Source of the DNA: Angiostrongylus vasorum
Taxonomy: Eukaryota > Nematoda > Chromadorea > Rhabditida > Metastrongylidae
Assembly (NCBI GenBank): GCA_018806985.1
Contig: JADANN010000182.1
Coordinates: 1 to 64,000 of the forward strand
Direction: 5' to 3'
DNA: 64,000 bases
Part shown: positions 53,442 through 64,000 of the stretch, in pieces
How positions within the stretch are numbered: the stretch's first letter is position 1
How the letters are laid out: each line of letters opens with the position of its first letter
Notes under the pieces: generated by a model
The model's input: only the letters and a program-made list of their open reading frames with translations
Told to the model about the DNA's origin: nothing
Database searches by the model: none
Made by a program: the position numbers and the translations under genes

Positions 53442-55939
53442 TGAATGGTTTTCGTCATGCATAACAAATCATGTTTGTGCAGTCCATATTCCTCCATATT
53501 CTTACTACATTTTTTTCTCGCGTTCTGTGGTAATTTCTTGCTAATGTTGTTCCAAGAATACTATCTACGTTTCACATTTTGATCAGGTTGAATGAAAGGT
53601 TTTCTACAAAACATTTGTAGGATCATAGTTTCTGTAGGTGGAGTTATGAAAACCAGTGGTTTTGGAGATTTTTTGGAAGGTACTTGACCCTGCTATTCTA
53701 CACTGAGACGCGTCTGCTGTCAAATAGCAACCAAATTGAACCGATCAACGGATGACAGCTTCGAGCGGCGATCGCCTGCTAATAGCGGCGGACGTCAGTC
53801 TGGATGTCCCAACGGGATTACTCGCTTCTCTGTTCAAATCTCAACGTGAATTCTAAAAGCTTAGTAATGCACCGTAATAAAAGAAGTCAACTTTTGTCTT
53901 GAAGGCAGAAGTATGTAAACTTCGTGTTTATTTTAATTCATAAAGTATCCCCACAGTTTATAGCATTTGAACATGAAATGTGAGAACGCGTCCCGGACGA
54001 AAAACGTTTTCCAGAAGGGAGAATTTTTCGTTGTTTTGTTTTTTAATCGTAAATTCATTTTAAAGTACATGTTAGAAAACACTACATTTTCAACAAACTA
54101 GGCATATAAAGAGATTTTAGATAAATAGTTGTAGACGTTTAAACCGAGTGAGAAAATACTTAGGAGTTCTTAAAATTTCACCAGTTCAGTTCGCTATGTG
54201 GCACATCTCTTCCGGTGGCATAAGTTTTCCTATAGAAACTGATAATTTGGATACTTACTTGGATACTTGGACGGTCCGTCTTCAGTAGTTGTGTGAGCGT
54301 CAGCACAATCTCCATTTTTTTTCTTTTTTTTGGAGACTTACTGGCCGAGCCATTGTAGTTCTCTGGGATCCCGAGGTCAGCCTGGCCAAAATCTGCTCCA
54401 GCATAGAAACTGGTAATTTAGAAGAAGAAATGGTTCAGATCATTTCAGTGAATCTTACATTATACTGAATGATTGTTCTTATGTAGACGTCCATGCATGT
54501 TATCAAGAAATATAAGATTGAGGTACCTCTCCGATATTGTGTGTATGTGTCAAAGCAATTTGCAAGTCCAATTCTAGCACAAGTTATCATAAAATGCTTA
54601 TGTAGATGATTTTTTTTCCTCAAGCCCTGTTTTTTCTTGCTTCTTTGACACGAGGAGTCAACCACGTCCATGTTTTGGAGAGAAGAGTGCGTGTGACCTC
54701 ATCACCGGATCCAAGATGTTATGCACTCTTTTTCAGAGCATTCGATTACTAGCGAGGTAGGTACTAGCTAGTCCGTCGGTTGTTGTGATTTTTATTTTAC
54801 AGGCTAAAAGTCATCTGAAAAAGCGCGTCTCTGAAAACAATACGAGACCTGCGTATTTGCTTAAGTTCGACAAAGTAATCATGTGATGAAACTGTTAACG
54901 GGTTGAACGATGTCGTATGCTTGGACGGTTCTCACTCCATTAATGAATAATATGACTTATAATCGATGTGTTAAGAAGGCCTCGGCAGCGAGCTAACTTT
55001 AAGTGCAATTTTTTTCGCGGTCGTCTTCCGGCATCGAATAAAGTGGCTGATGATGTGCATTTTTGGACATTTCGCAGTAAAAAAGCCATCGAATTCGTAT
55101 TTTAGTGCAATTAATCACAACTGGTGTTTGATGATTCTGTCATTTTATTATCTCGGCCCTTTTCGTGTTTATAACGCAGACACCGCAAATGGCAATTCAC
55201 AAGGTATCAGCGAGATGTTTATAGAGAGATGTTTTATCATCATTGTAGTTACTGTGGCTCTAAATAACCTCCCAAATTCCAAATGACCTTTGAACACGTA
55301 CAATGACTTCAGTACCCTGCTTACTGTGGCGAACTTCCATTTACTGTCGCTCATTTTCTTGAAGTAGATAGGTGTTGGTGTGTCAGGTTTTCCTACAATA
55401 GTGTTCACAAAACTGCGAACAACACTTGTCGCTTATGCGGTGTACAAGATTCTTCCACTTTGGAATGGTCCGAGATCGTACTTCCTTTATACTGTGTCTG
55501 TCCAGCCAGTTTGATGGAGCATGCTTCTGACTACCGCATTTCGGATGGTGCAGTTTCCTGAGAGGAAGCTACAGTGCCGCCATGTGCCGTCTTTCCATAG
55601 TTTGGTCCACAGTCACCTTATTCTGGCGAAGCTATTTTTGTTGGAAAGACTAAGAACATAAAATTTACCTTGCATAATTAATAGTTAATGTGGAAGATAT
55701 TAGAAGAATGCTCCTCGTGTTGTTGCTTGCGCGCGGAGCATGCCTAGTTCCCAAACATTAATATGATGCTCTTGATATTACGTTCCATAAATTATCAAAG
55801 GCTGTGAAGCTTTTTTTCCGCCCGGATTTTTTCTCTTGCTTTCTCCTGACTACTGACACGTTAACAAATGAACGACACAAAACATGTAATGGGTTATTTT
55901 ACGGATATTGAACAAATTGACATCGAGACTGATTGAACA
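53442..55939. other. Intergenic downstream of the aldo-keto reductase
   Basis: One truncated family C repeat at about 54253-54415; otherwise unassigned AT-rich sequence. Short open frames at 54435-54671 and 55050-55286 are not recognisable. Confidence 0.4.
54253..54415 (-). repeat. Repeat family C, 3' fragment (minus)
   Basis: 'ggatacttggacggtccgtc' at 54262, 'gtcagcacaatctcc', 'gggatcccgaggtcagcctg' and 'gccaaaatctgctcc' are the reverse complement of the family C 3' half. The first few bases ('ggatactta cttggatactt') are duplicated. Confidence 0.82.
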
Positions 55940-56258
55940 CCGTGCTCGTTCGGCCTCGCCCAGGGCTCAACAAGCTTCTCTTCCTCAGGCGGCCTGGAAA
56001 TTGGTACCATACTTGTCCGGGATAGCTTCTCCCCTGATCCACGTGTTGACAACCCAGCACGACCATATCAGGACTTCCGAGTAGAATTGACTCGACCAGT
56101 GTTCAACGACATTCATGGAGAACACAACAGTCCGCAAGCGGCAAACGAAGTGACACGTTTAGAGGTCGAAGATGGATGATGAAAGCGAGGAAACGAATGG
56201 TATGCAAGAAATGCTGGGATCCGCACAGTAAACGTGAAGATAGGTCATGTAATTAAAA
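55940..56258 (+). repeat. SINE family B copy, diverged (plus)
   Basis: 'cgtgctcgttcggcctcgc' (degenerate B box), 'ctggaaattggtaccatac', 'caacgacattcatggaga', 'gatggatgatgaaagcgag', 'gaaacgaatggtatgcaag' and 'aatgctgggatccgcacag'. The A-box region is lost. Confidence 0.78.
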
Positions 56259-57199
56259 AATAACTGATGAAAATAAATAGAATGATCAATTCGCTGTCTT
56301 CGAGAGCACGTAGTAAATTTACAATGACCAGTGCAGTTCCAATAATTGTCTAAAGAGATGCACTTCAAGTAGAAGTGTTTACTCTATAAGACAAAATTAG
56401 CTGTTTGTAATCACGCTGCACTATCTAGATTACGTCAGAGTAAGAAGTTCCAAAAAGCGCATACTGTTAGATTGCTTCCCAGCACTCTTGTATAATTAAA
56501 AATAGGCGCGAACGGAATACGTTGAAAAACGTAGATTTTCATTAAATCCGAGGTACCGCTGTAATGCAGTTTATTGTGTCACTCGAGAATTGTTTTTACC
56601 ACACGACTATAATTTGCCTACTGTATCTTTGCCGAGTTAATGGTTGAAATACAAAACGCATTTTTCTTGCCGTATCTCTATCGGCGCCAACACGTTTTTT
56701 TGGGACATCTCTGCTTCGATTCTAAAGCACTTTGTTTTTCTCCATTCCTATGCTTGTAGCCAATTCGAAACGATATTCGTTCCCTTTTAACGGGTTTTTT
56801 ATTGAGAGCGGTCGTTGCATACAATTGATTGCACATCCTTGCATACTATGCTGGTACCTTCCAACTTAACATATCTTTCTTTGGCTTTCGTTGTTACGCA
56901 ACCGTTAACCAGAGCGATTGCCGGGTATATGTGTAACTTGGGTTTCTGCCTGAGAATCTGTCATTTCCTCTCATTCATGTGCCCAATCGTGGTTTTTCTT
57001 GCACTTCCGAAATAATCATGCTATGAAGTCGTTAGATCATCATCACAGATAACTGCTAACCACTGTGCTTCAGCAGGAGGTTCGGTGCTTTGCGAATGAA
57101 ATAAAAAGTGATACTTGTTGCGGCTGCGATTTCCGCGTTTATTGTGCAGATCGATCAGGACGATGCCACACCCCCGAATCTGTCAACTATTGTTAAAAG

Positions 57200-57487
57200 A
57201 TAAAGTGTAACGCTTTGGTGTTGATTAGTCCCTGAGTTGTGCGCCATGCATGCGAGTTCATTAAGCATAGTTAGAAATGATCGAGCGCTTATTTCGCTTA
57301 TACAATGAATTGCGGTTGCCTACCCATGTATGGAGTCAGTGTTGTTCTCCTCCCTGACAGTTTGGTACCAATTTGCTGACCACGGAGCGATGGAAAGCTT
57401 GCTGATCCCTGGGCGCGTTATTGAACCCAAGATCGGGTGTGTATTGCAGCGCACTTCATAACACTGCGATACATGCTCCCGTGCACT
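57200..57487 (-). repeat. SINE family A copy, diverged (minus)
   Basis: 'acgctttggtgttgattag' (3' end), 'gcgccatgcatgcgagttc', 'aattgcggttgcctaccca', 'ggtaccaatttgctgacca' and the head end 'cactgcgatacatgctcc'. Confidence 0.83.
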
Positions 57488-57817
57488 ATTTAAAGCATTC
57501 ATTTTTGGAAAGGTCGCATCTGTTGTTGCAAAGAGAGCGTAAATAGTCAGCTCTACCTATGTTTTACGATATTCTCATCCTGGAAATCTTACATTCGGTT
57601 AATCACTTTTTCCAAAATCCAGTAATGTGTACAACTTTTTATAACATCTACTTTAGTCGTTTTTTGAAATGCAGTGTTGTGAGCCAGTCCCTAAGCAAAA
57701 ATTGAAAAAACCAGTACTAATTTTACAAACAAGGCTTTGTCACTCATTTTTCTCAGTATATTGTCTTCGCTTCACTAATATAAGCTTTTTCCTTTGAACT
57801 AAATTAGGTAAAGGGTG

Positions 57818-57982
57818 AAGGATTGAGCTCTTATCGTTGATCAATCCTTGGGGGACGCGCTACGCATTCTGACTTTATCAAGCATCGTTAGAAGTGATTG
57901 GATACATATTTGTGGTGCTGGGATAGACCGACGGAAGTGTATTGCAAAGCTCGTCCGACCACTGCGCCAAATGTGCCCTCTA
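57818..57982 (-). repeat. SINE family A, internally deleted copy (minus)
   Basis: The 3' part 'gagctcttatcgttgatca' to 'aagcatcgttagaagtgat' joins directly to the head end 'ccgaccactgcgccaaatg'. About 110 bp of body is missing. Confidence 0.78.
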
Positions 57983-59300
57983 AATTAGGCATTACAGTGA
58001 ATCTCCTACGAAATTCATGGAGTACTAACTAGATTTGTCTTAGAGCTTTCCACCATGAAGGAACTGTGCCGCGTTTTTCTTCCATACATTCAAACTAATA
58101 TGTTCAAGTATTAACTACCCACACAAGAAGTTCTTATAGTAAAAGATAACGCGTGTGCTTCTGGAGAAATTTCAGAAGAGAGGAATGAATCTTATGCTTA
58201 CTCTTGCATGCAGTGGAAAGCCTATTTACTTATTCATACAGCCTGAAATTACGTACTACGCGGTCACCAGCACTTCGTTCCTTCGATTCGTCCTCACGAT
58301 TCAGTCATAAACGAAGGTCTGCATATGATTTGTGTGTGAATTCGACTGCTGCTTAAAGACTTGATCTCCTTGGGAGAAATTACCTTAAATGCTGGTTATG
58401 CAGATTTTTCTTAGAATTCTGTGATAGCGCTGTGCTTCATGGTTCTTCATCGTAGGAAAGCATTTAAGGATCAAGAGAGCTTTCCGCCGAAAAGTCTGCC
58501 ACGAATTTGTCGACCTCGAAGGGTTGAGAAGGGTGTCTGCGCATATGTGGAATTGAGGCGGTGGAAATGACTATTTGCTTATTATGAACTGCACCTGTAA
58601 CCACTGCAGTCCCCCAGTGGTCAGTGAAAATACCAGTTGAAATTATAATCCAGCTCCTATTAGCACCAGATATGCTATAAATTATTGGGGACTTTTTCGT
58701 CGCTGTTTAGGAAATGATTCATATTTCAGATGGATTTTCCATTTCTGTGAGCTCCATTTCCGCGAAAATTAGAAGCTTTGGCTTTCGAACGTAGTCACAT
58801 CACATAGATTCTAAGTCAAGTAGTTCTACGCATTGAACACAAAGGATTTAACAAGGCCACAAGAGTGATTTAAGATGCAGAATTAACTTGATTTAACCCG
58901 AATTTTTGTACATCCTCAAAATGCATTCAAATTTGTACTACAAGATACTTTTTGTTTAAATCGCTTCAATAATTCCGCCTACAATCTTCCAGTACGAAGT
59001 CTGAAAACATTCTGGAAAGAATTCCCATCGTTGAAGAGAAGAAATCAAAGAAATAGAAAAGCGAAAATCTTGGAAAAAAACAGGAACTATGTAAAATAAT
59101 CAAATGAGATGACACAAAACGATAGCAAAGTAGTAAAAAACAAGCATATAATGGTATAATATTAGTCTAATGTTAATAATATAAATGTAGTGAAAGAATA
59201 GTGGAAAACAGTGAAGATAAAGATAAAAAAATATATCAGCAAAAATAGTAATAGTAAATAATAACATATAACGGTAGTAGATACAATATGATTATAATAT
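57983..59300. other. Intergenic, nothing recognised
   Basis: No supported open frame. AT-rich, grading into an 'ata'/'aat' low-complexity region from about 59140. Confidence 0.45.
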
Positions 59301-59305
59301 GATAA
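59140..59305. repeat. Low-complexity AT tract, left part
   Basis: 'ataatggtataatattag', 'gtaataataacata'-like and 'atgattataatatgataat' reiterations. They continue after the family C copy at 59572-59665. Confidence 0.7.
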
Positions 59306-59571
59306 TATTTGGATACTTGGACGGTCTGTCCTCAATGATTGTGCGAGCTCCAACATAACCTCCACTTCTCGGAGTCTTGCTGATTTAGCTATTGTGGTTC
59401 CCTGGAGACCAGAGGCTAAGCCAGGCTAAAGTCTGCCCCAGGTCGTTACCACACGCAGTGGCCACCTTTGTGGATTAGAGCGAGATTTGCCACCATGCGA
59501 CTAGTTTGATACCAAGACGGACGTGGATCCTGGTATCGGTTTACTCTTAGCTGCGCTTCCTGATGGTAACG
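59306..59571 (-). repeat. Repeat family C copy, 5' truncated (minus)
   Basis: 'ggatacttggacggtctgtc' at 59311, 'gccaggctaaagtctgccc', 'gagatttgccaccatgcgac' and 'cttcctgatggtaacgatat'. It sits inside the AT-rich tract, which resumes after it. Confidence 0.85.
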
Positions 59572-59665
59572 ATATAATGGTGATATAATAAGATAATATA
59601 ATGATAATGATGCCACAATAATAATACATGATAATAGTGTTTATAATATAATATTACATTATAAT
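59572..59665. repeat. Low-complexity AT tract, right part
   Basis: 'ataatggtgatataataag', 'ataatataatgataatgatg' and 'taatattacattataataa'; the continuation of 59140-59305 interrupted by the family C insertion. Confidence 0.7.
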
Positions 59666-59749
59666 AATGTAGCAATAAAATGTTCTGCAGTAAAACTAAA
59701 AAATTCCACGATATTTCAAGTTTTTCCTGCTGCCTAGTCTTTTTTTTTA

Positions 59750-60260
59750 AACGCAGGGTGTGATGTAAAGTACAAGCATAGGAATGCAAAAATATGAGCA
59801 AAAACTTTGAGCCTCAGATGGACCTCAAACCAGCAATTTATCCTTACCTTGGCTCACATCCCTATCCGCCACACCTACCGAAACCCCTTGATTTGACTTT
59901 TCTCTCTGCCAGCTTTGCACTCTATTAGTGCTACGAGCAATCACTCGTCAACGGGAGCAAGAGGAAGGCAGGGCAAAGTCCTTGGTTGGCGCGGCAGATA
60001 GTACGTGAGCCTCCGGTACGTAATCGTGGGTTTGAAACTTATATGAGGTCCCAACTTCTACTCATATCTCAGCATCCTCGTGGTTGTACATTACATTATA
60101 CGCCGCTATGGAAAAAGCATTACGCAGTAAACAAAAGTTCAAACATTGTAATATGGACTGCGGCTTCAGTCTATGTAGGTTTAATGCCGATTTGCGTTCC
60201 CCAGATCACTCCAACTGACGGGTTATTGCTGATAGCCTAATAGAGTGGAAAAGTGGCTGA
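59750..60260. repeat. Inverted pair of repeat family D
   Basis: Minus half 59753-59965: 'cgcagggtgtgatgtaaag', 'aatatgagcaaaaactttg', 'tcgtcaacgggagcaagag'. Plus half 59985-60250: 'ttggcgcggcagatagtac', 'gtaatcgtgggtttgaaac' (B-box-like), 'ctcatatctcagcatcctcg', 'tttaatgccgatttgcgttc'. Same head-to-head design as at 33885 and 35020. Confidence 0.72.
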
Positions 60261-63145
60261 AAGAAAGGTGAAATGGTCCTATAAATAAAATACAAATCCC
60301 CTATAGAAAGAACATTAAAGTGCTGAGAACAAGGGACAAACCTTTATTACACTATTTTTTCCCCTCTTAATAGCCGCATAAACTTCATCGGCTTTCCATT
60401 TATTCGCAATTTTCCATCTTCCAACGTTTATTTATTTTGAAAGACCTGCCTCATTTCGGCGAAAAAAAGACAACGGGGGGATTGGTTTCTATTTTTTGGG
60501 AATTTTCCTCAAAGATTTATTCTCAATGCTTTCTATGTTTACTAACAGCCAAATGTTTTCGGATGGAATCAAATACTCTCAAACACTGCAAGTGACGTTC
60601 CATAAAACGACAGTTTTGAAATTGCGAAACAGAGATGGACTGTGAGACGATAAGAGCAACTGCAGAACACGATATTTTTGGGGAAAATGTCGAAAAAAAC
60701 TCATTACTCAAATGCCCTAGAGGTGGCCACAAACGTTCTTTTCCATGTGCTGTTGTTTCTGAGCTAAGCCGCGCGATTTCACGGTTGCATAAGCGCGTAA
60801 TGAAATTACTCAAAATATGGAACTTTCGTAGATATCAGTATTGCAAGTGGTTCAGAAATCATTTCAAATCTTTGCTGCTTAAGAAGATTCGAATGGTTAA
60901 CGAACTGAAATGAACAAGGCTAGTCTTGTTAGTGAAAATTCAACGATTCAAATGGGCTGCTTTATTCTCAAAAACTATCTTCAGTAATGCACATTGTTTA
61001 TCAAAACGTTATCGTGTTCGTGATGAGCTAATGAGATGCTGCTTTGCTTTGTTGGAAATATTGACCCCTAATCGAAGCTAGTCACTTAGTACCTGGTGTT
61101 AGAATAGCTTTTCTTCATGAGTTGTACAATTCAGGGAGATCCACATGGTACTTTTTTTCTGGAATTCACTACAGATTCTACTTTTTCAGACTTAATATTT
61201 GTTGCTGTGGTTGCAACAGTTACTAAAGATATTTAATTATTCACCGCACTTCCAAATTTTACGAGTTCCAGCACAAATTTCACTAGTATATTATTCATTA
61301 ACCATGTACTCCTTTTGCACTCCTTTGACGGGGGCGTTCAGAGGTCGTCAGAAAAGAATTCCGCAAGATTGTGTGGAAAATTTCGGAGTTTTGCAGTGCT
61401 GTGAACACGTTTCCTCTAAGGCATTTCCATGTTCTGATATAGTTTTACTCCTAACTTAAACTTCCTGGTGCAAATGTCTAATTCATTTTTGGCTTGACCA
61501 GAACTAGACCTTCTACTGTACAACGCCCTGTGGTAGGTTCCCATAGCGAGGGTTTACTCAAATTTGAGCTTCCGGACTGAAGTATCATTTTCCTTCTTGG
61601 CTTGTGTAACTCCGTTGAACCACTCTTTATTTGTGGCAGCTTAACACTGAAGTGAAATTGCTGTATGTAAGGTGAGGATACTATGAATAGGGCAACGACC
61701 TGTTCCATTTCGAAACTTCACACCTTTAGTATTGTTAAAACTAACACAGGTAATCGTTGTTTCAGGTCTGTTTCTCCACGGTTTCAGTGAGAGGGTGCGA
61801 TATATTTCATTCTCAAAAGACTGACTGCGTAATTTTGTGGCTAATGACTACGCGGAATTAGGTTCATTAACATTCCACCTATGGTACAAATATGATTACC
61901 CACTCTTTTGTCTTGCATACCTATTACTACTCTCATTTATTCTGTTTGCGGAGGTAGCATCGCCAAAGAAACGAAATAGTTTCGCAGGATTTCGCTTTTG
62001 TACTTATTTTTTTCCCAAGCATTTTGCTATCAAACATTTCCTGCGATTCCACTGCACTTCTTTGCTTCAACACTTCAGAACACTGAGCAGTAGAAGTCCT
62101 TTGTTGAGTAGCATTTCATATGAAGTTTCATCTAGCATGGAAACACTGCGAAGAGTAATTAGACATAGTAATGCGTTTCAAAGCGCTACGTATGTTCGAC
62201 CCCTGTAGTCGAGTCGAAAACAAGGCTAATCACTTCTATCATGTGTAGCAACATTAATCAACGAATACCTCAAGCGTTCAACAGTTGTTTCTCCTTTCGT
62301 TCCTTTCGCGCTCTAGAACTACTACGCAGTGAGATCTGGTAGCTTGAGGGATAAGAAGAACACATTTTCAGCTTTTTTTTTCTTTTCGAAACCATTGATT
62401 TTTGTTATTTTTTGCGAAAATGGATCTTTGATCAGCTTTTAAGTTCTTAAAAAGCTGACGTAAGAGTTTTTAGCCGAAGATGTGCCAATCTGTCTCTTCT
62501 GTATTGTATATTTTTTCCATTCCGAACTCAACGAAAGTACACCGGCGTGTAGTGAGTGGATGTAATGATGGCCTATACGGAACGTATACGTGAAGCAGGG
62601 TAGCAAAGACAGAGCTCCTCCTGAATCAACTTGCATCCCAGGGCATTCAAACTGACATGCAGTATTAGTCGTGTGATGTGTTATTGGGCGTCTCGAACAA
62701 TAGAATCGGTTCCATTCCAATAATCAACGCCATTCTTAAACATTACCGTTCCTAACCAACACTGTAGATTTTCCGACAACTTCTCTCTTTTAGAATTCCT
62801 CTATGCTTAAATAACTTATAGTGGATGTTATCATCGACGAAATTAATGTAATATTGTTCGATGCAAATGTGGCTTCAGAAAGCGCATCGGTACTCCGATC
62901 TGCACAGAATGTCGTAAATCCATCTATCCATACAAAATACAACAGACTTTATAATGTTGATTTCTTCACCTTTCCTAGAACTAGTGAGTCATCCATTTAT
63001 CGAGTTTCTTTTTTTCTTTATGTTCCAATTCGGTTAAGATTTTTTGGAGATTGTTGTAACGTATTCAAGTGCTCATTGTCAGTGGCAGCTGGTCATCAGT
63101 GACCCAGCGCATCTTCATTTCTCTCATTTCCATCATCATATAAGG
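60261..63145. other. Intergenic with unassigned open frames
   Basis: No repeat family of this window. Frames at 60635-60913 (92 codons, basic, SELSRAISRLHKRVMKLLK) and 61837-62208 (123 codons, one hydrophobic segment LFCLAYLLLLSFILF) are the longest. I do not recognise either product and see no splice chain. Confidence 0.35.
61837..62208 (+). CDS. Possible coding region, unknown product with a membrane segment
   Basis: A 123-codon frame with a hydrophobic stretch at about residues 22-40, then an aromatic and basic region (FCTYFFPKHFAIKHFLRFH) and a Ser-rich end. Nothing in it matches a family I know. AT-rich intergenic sequence yields such frames by chance, so support is weak. Confidence 0.15.
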   Translation: MANDYAELGSLTFHLWYKYDYPLFCLAYLLLLSFILFAEVASPKKRNSFAGFRFCTYFFPKHFAIKHFLRFHCTSLLQHFRTLSSRSPLLSSISYEVSSSMETLRRVIRHSNAFQSATYVRPL

Positions 63146-63146
63146 G

Positions 63147-63428
63147 CGAGCGTGGCGCAGTGGTTGGAGGCGCCACTGCGACACGCACGTCGAATCGATC
63201 CCAGCGCCCACGGCACACCAAGCCCTCCATCCCTCCGGGGTCGGCAAATTGGTACGAGACTTGTCTGGGAGGATAGCAGCACTGGCCCGATACATCGGTA
63301 GGCCACCGCTAGTCATTGTAAAGGCCAGATGTGCATTCAGTCACCTCTAATGATACTTAATGAAGTCGAATGCATGGCTCATCCCTCAGAGATTGATCAA
63401 CGCCGAGAGCTTTATCCTTTCATCCATC
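63147..63428 (+). repeat. SINE family A copy (plus), reference copy
   Basis: A box 'gcgtggcgcagtggttggag' at 63149 and B box 'gaatcgatccc' at 63191-63201, with tRNA-like spacing. The body is 'ccctccatccctccggggtc', 'ggcaaattggtacgagactt', 'ggaggatagcagcactggcc', 'cgatacatcggtaggccacc' and 'gtcattgtaaaggccagatg'. The 3' end is 'gattgatcaacgccgagagc'. About 280 bp, the best-preserved of roughly fifteen copies in the window. Confidence 0.94.
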
Positions 63429-64000
63429 ATCATATTCTTCACATCAACGTTCTCTCATATGCTCTTCAACGGATCTTTGCATAGATGCAGTAGTGATATT
63501 GCAAACCGTCTCCACTGCACACGGTTTAACTTTAAATTTGCAAAAATAAAAACTACTCATGTTCGTAGTTTTTCCTTTTCTATCCTAAAGGTTTAAATTC
63601 AGTGTACAAAATCTTACAAACAAGAAAATTAGAGCGAGAAATCTTGAACGAAGTCAGCACGTCGGAAGTATATGTTATATGAGCTTAAAGATGTAGAAGA
63701 TTATTATAAAACGATGTGCTAGTATTCAGAAGGGCAAAGTTGACATTAGTTTCTAGGCAACCTAATTGCTATCCTTATTATGTCTAATATAACGCTTTTA
63801 TTTGGCTGATACCATTAGCGACTGAGAAGATAAGAGTCAAATGAGGGATTTTCGAAGCCGGACTGGCCAGATGTGGCAGCTTCTTCCTCCAAAGCACAGA
63901 TGAATAATAGCTATGCATGGAACGTGAAGATAAATCGATGCAGTACAGATATCCCATGAAGAACACGTTCGACGAAAGTGGAAATGAGAAGGTGAGAAAC
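63429..64000. other. Intergenic, nothing recognised
   Basis: AT-rich sequence with only short open frames to the end of the window. Confidence 0.4.

Noticed and set aside
1..64000. Bacterial-type systems (operons, CRISPR, phage, toxin-antitoxin)
   Set aside because: Spliced genes, SINEs, LINEs and Penelope elements show nuclear nematode DNA; no spaced direct repeats of CRISPR type were seen.

Overview
This is a gene-poor, repeat-rich stretch of nematode nuclear DNA. Short introns with TTTCAG-type acceptors, protein-level likeness to C. elegans genes, and an RTE-type LINE and tRNA-derived SINEs of the sort I associate with hookworms point to a strongylid, most likely a hookworm (Ancylostomatidae). 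The species is an inference. There is no operon, phage or CRISPR signal. Two multi-exon protein genes are clear, both on the plus strand. (1) 16223-31114 is a homologue of the autophagy scaffold FIP200/RB1CC1-ATG11 (C. elegans EPG-7). It has an N-terminal ubiquitin-like region, a conserved middle, a coiled coil and a C-terminal ATG11 claw domain, in about 21 exons. (2) 41868-53441 is a complete six-exon, 315-residue aldo-keto reductase with the full Asp-Tyr-Lys-His catalytic tetrad. Layout: 1-2471 is a near-perfect inverted repeat with arms of about 895 bp around a 0.68-kb spacer. 3114-5185 is an old tandem duplication whose second unit is interrupted by a repeat. 8-16 kb is a repeat graveyard: four SINE-like families (here A, B, C, D), a Penelope-like GIY-YIG fragment, and an (AAT)n microsatellite. 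16.2-31.1 kb is the EPG-7 homologue, its large introns loaded with SINEs and a decayed Penelope piece. 31-41.9 kb has no recognisable gene but more A, C and D repeats, including a Penelope-tail palindrome with hammerhead-ribozyme-like cores. 41.9-53.4 kb is the aldo-keto reductase; its 8-kb second intron holds two same-orientation, broken copies of one RTE-like LINE. 53.4-64 kb has no gene I recognise and scattered A, B, C and D copies. The two genes act in unrelated processes (selective autophagy and carbonyl reduction), and nothing in the sequence links them. The most unusual structure is the recurrent head-to-head (foldback) arrangement of a tRNA-like repeat (family D) and of Penelope tails. 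Coordinates of exons were set by hand from splice consensus and reading frame; repeat boundaries are approximate to about 10-30 bp.
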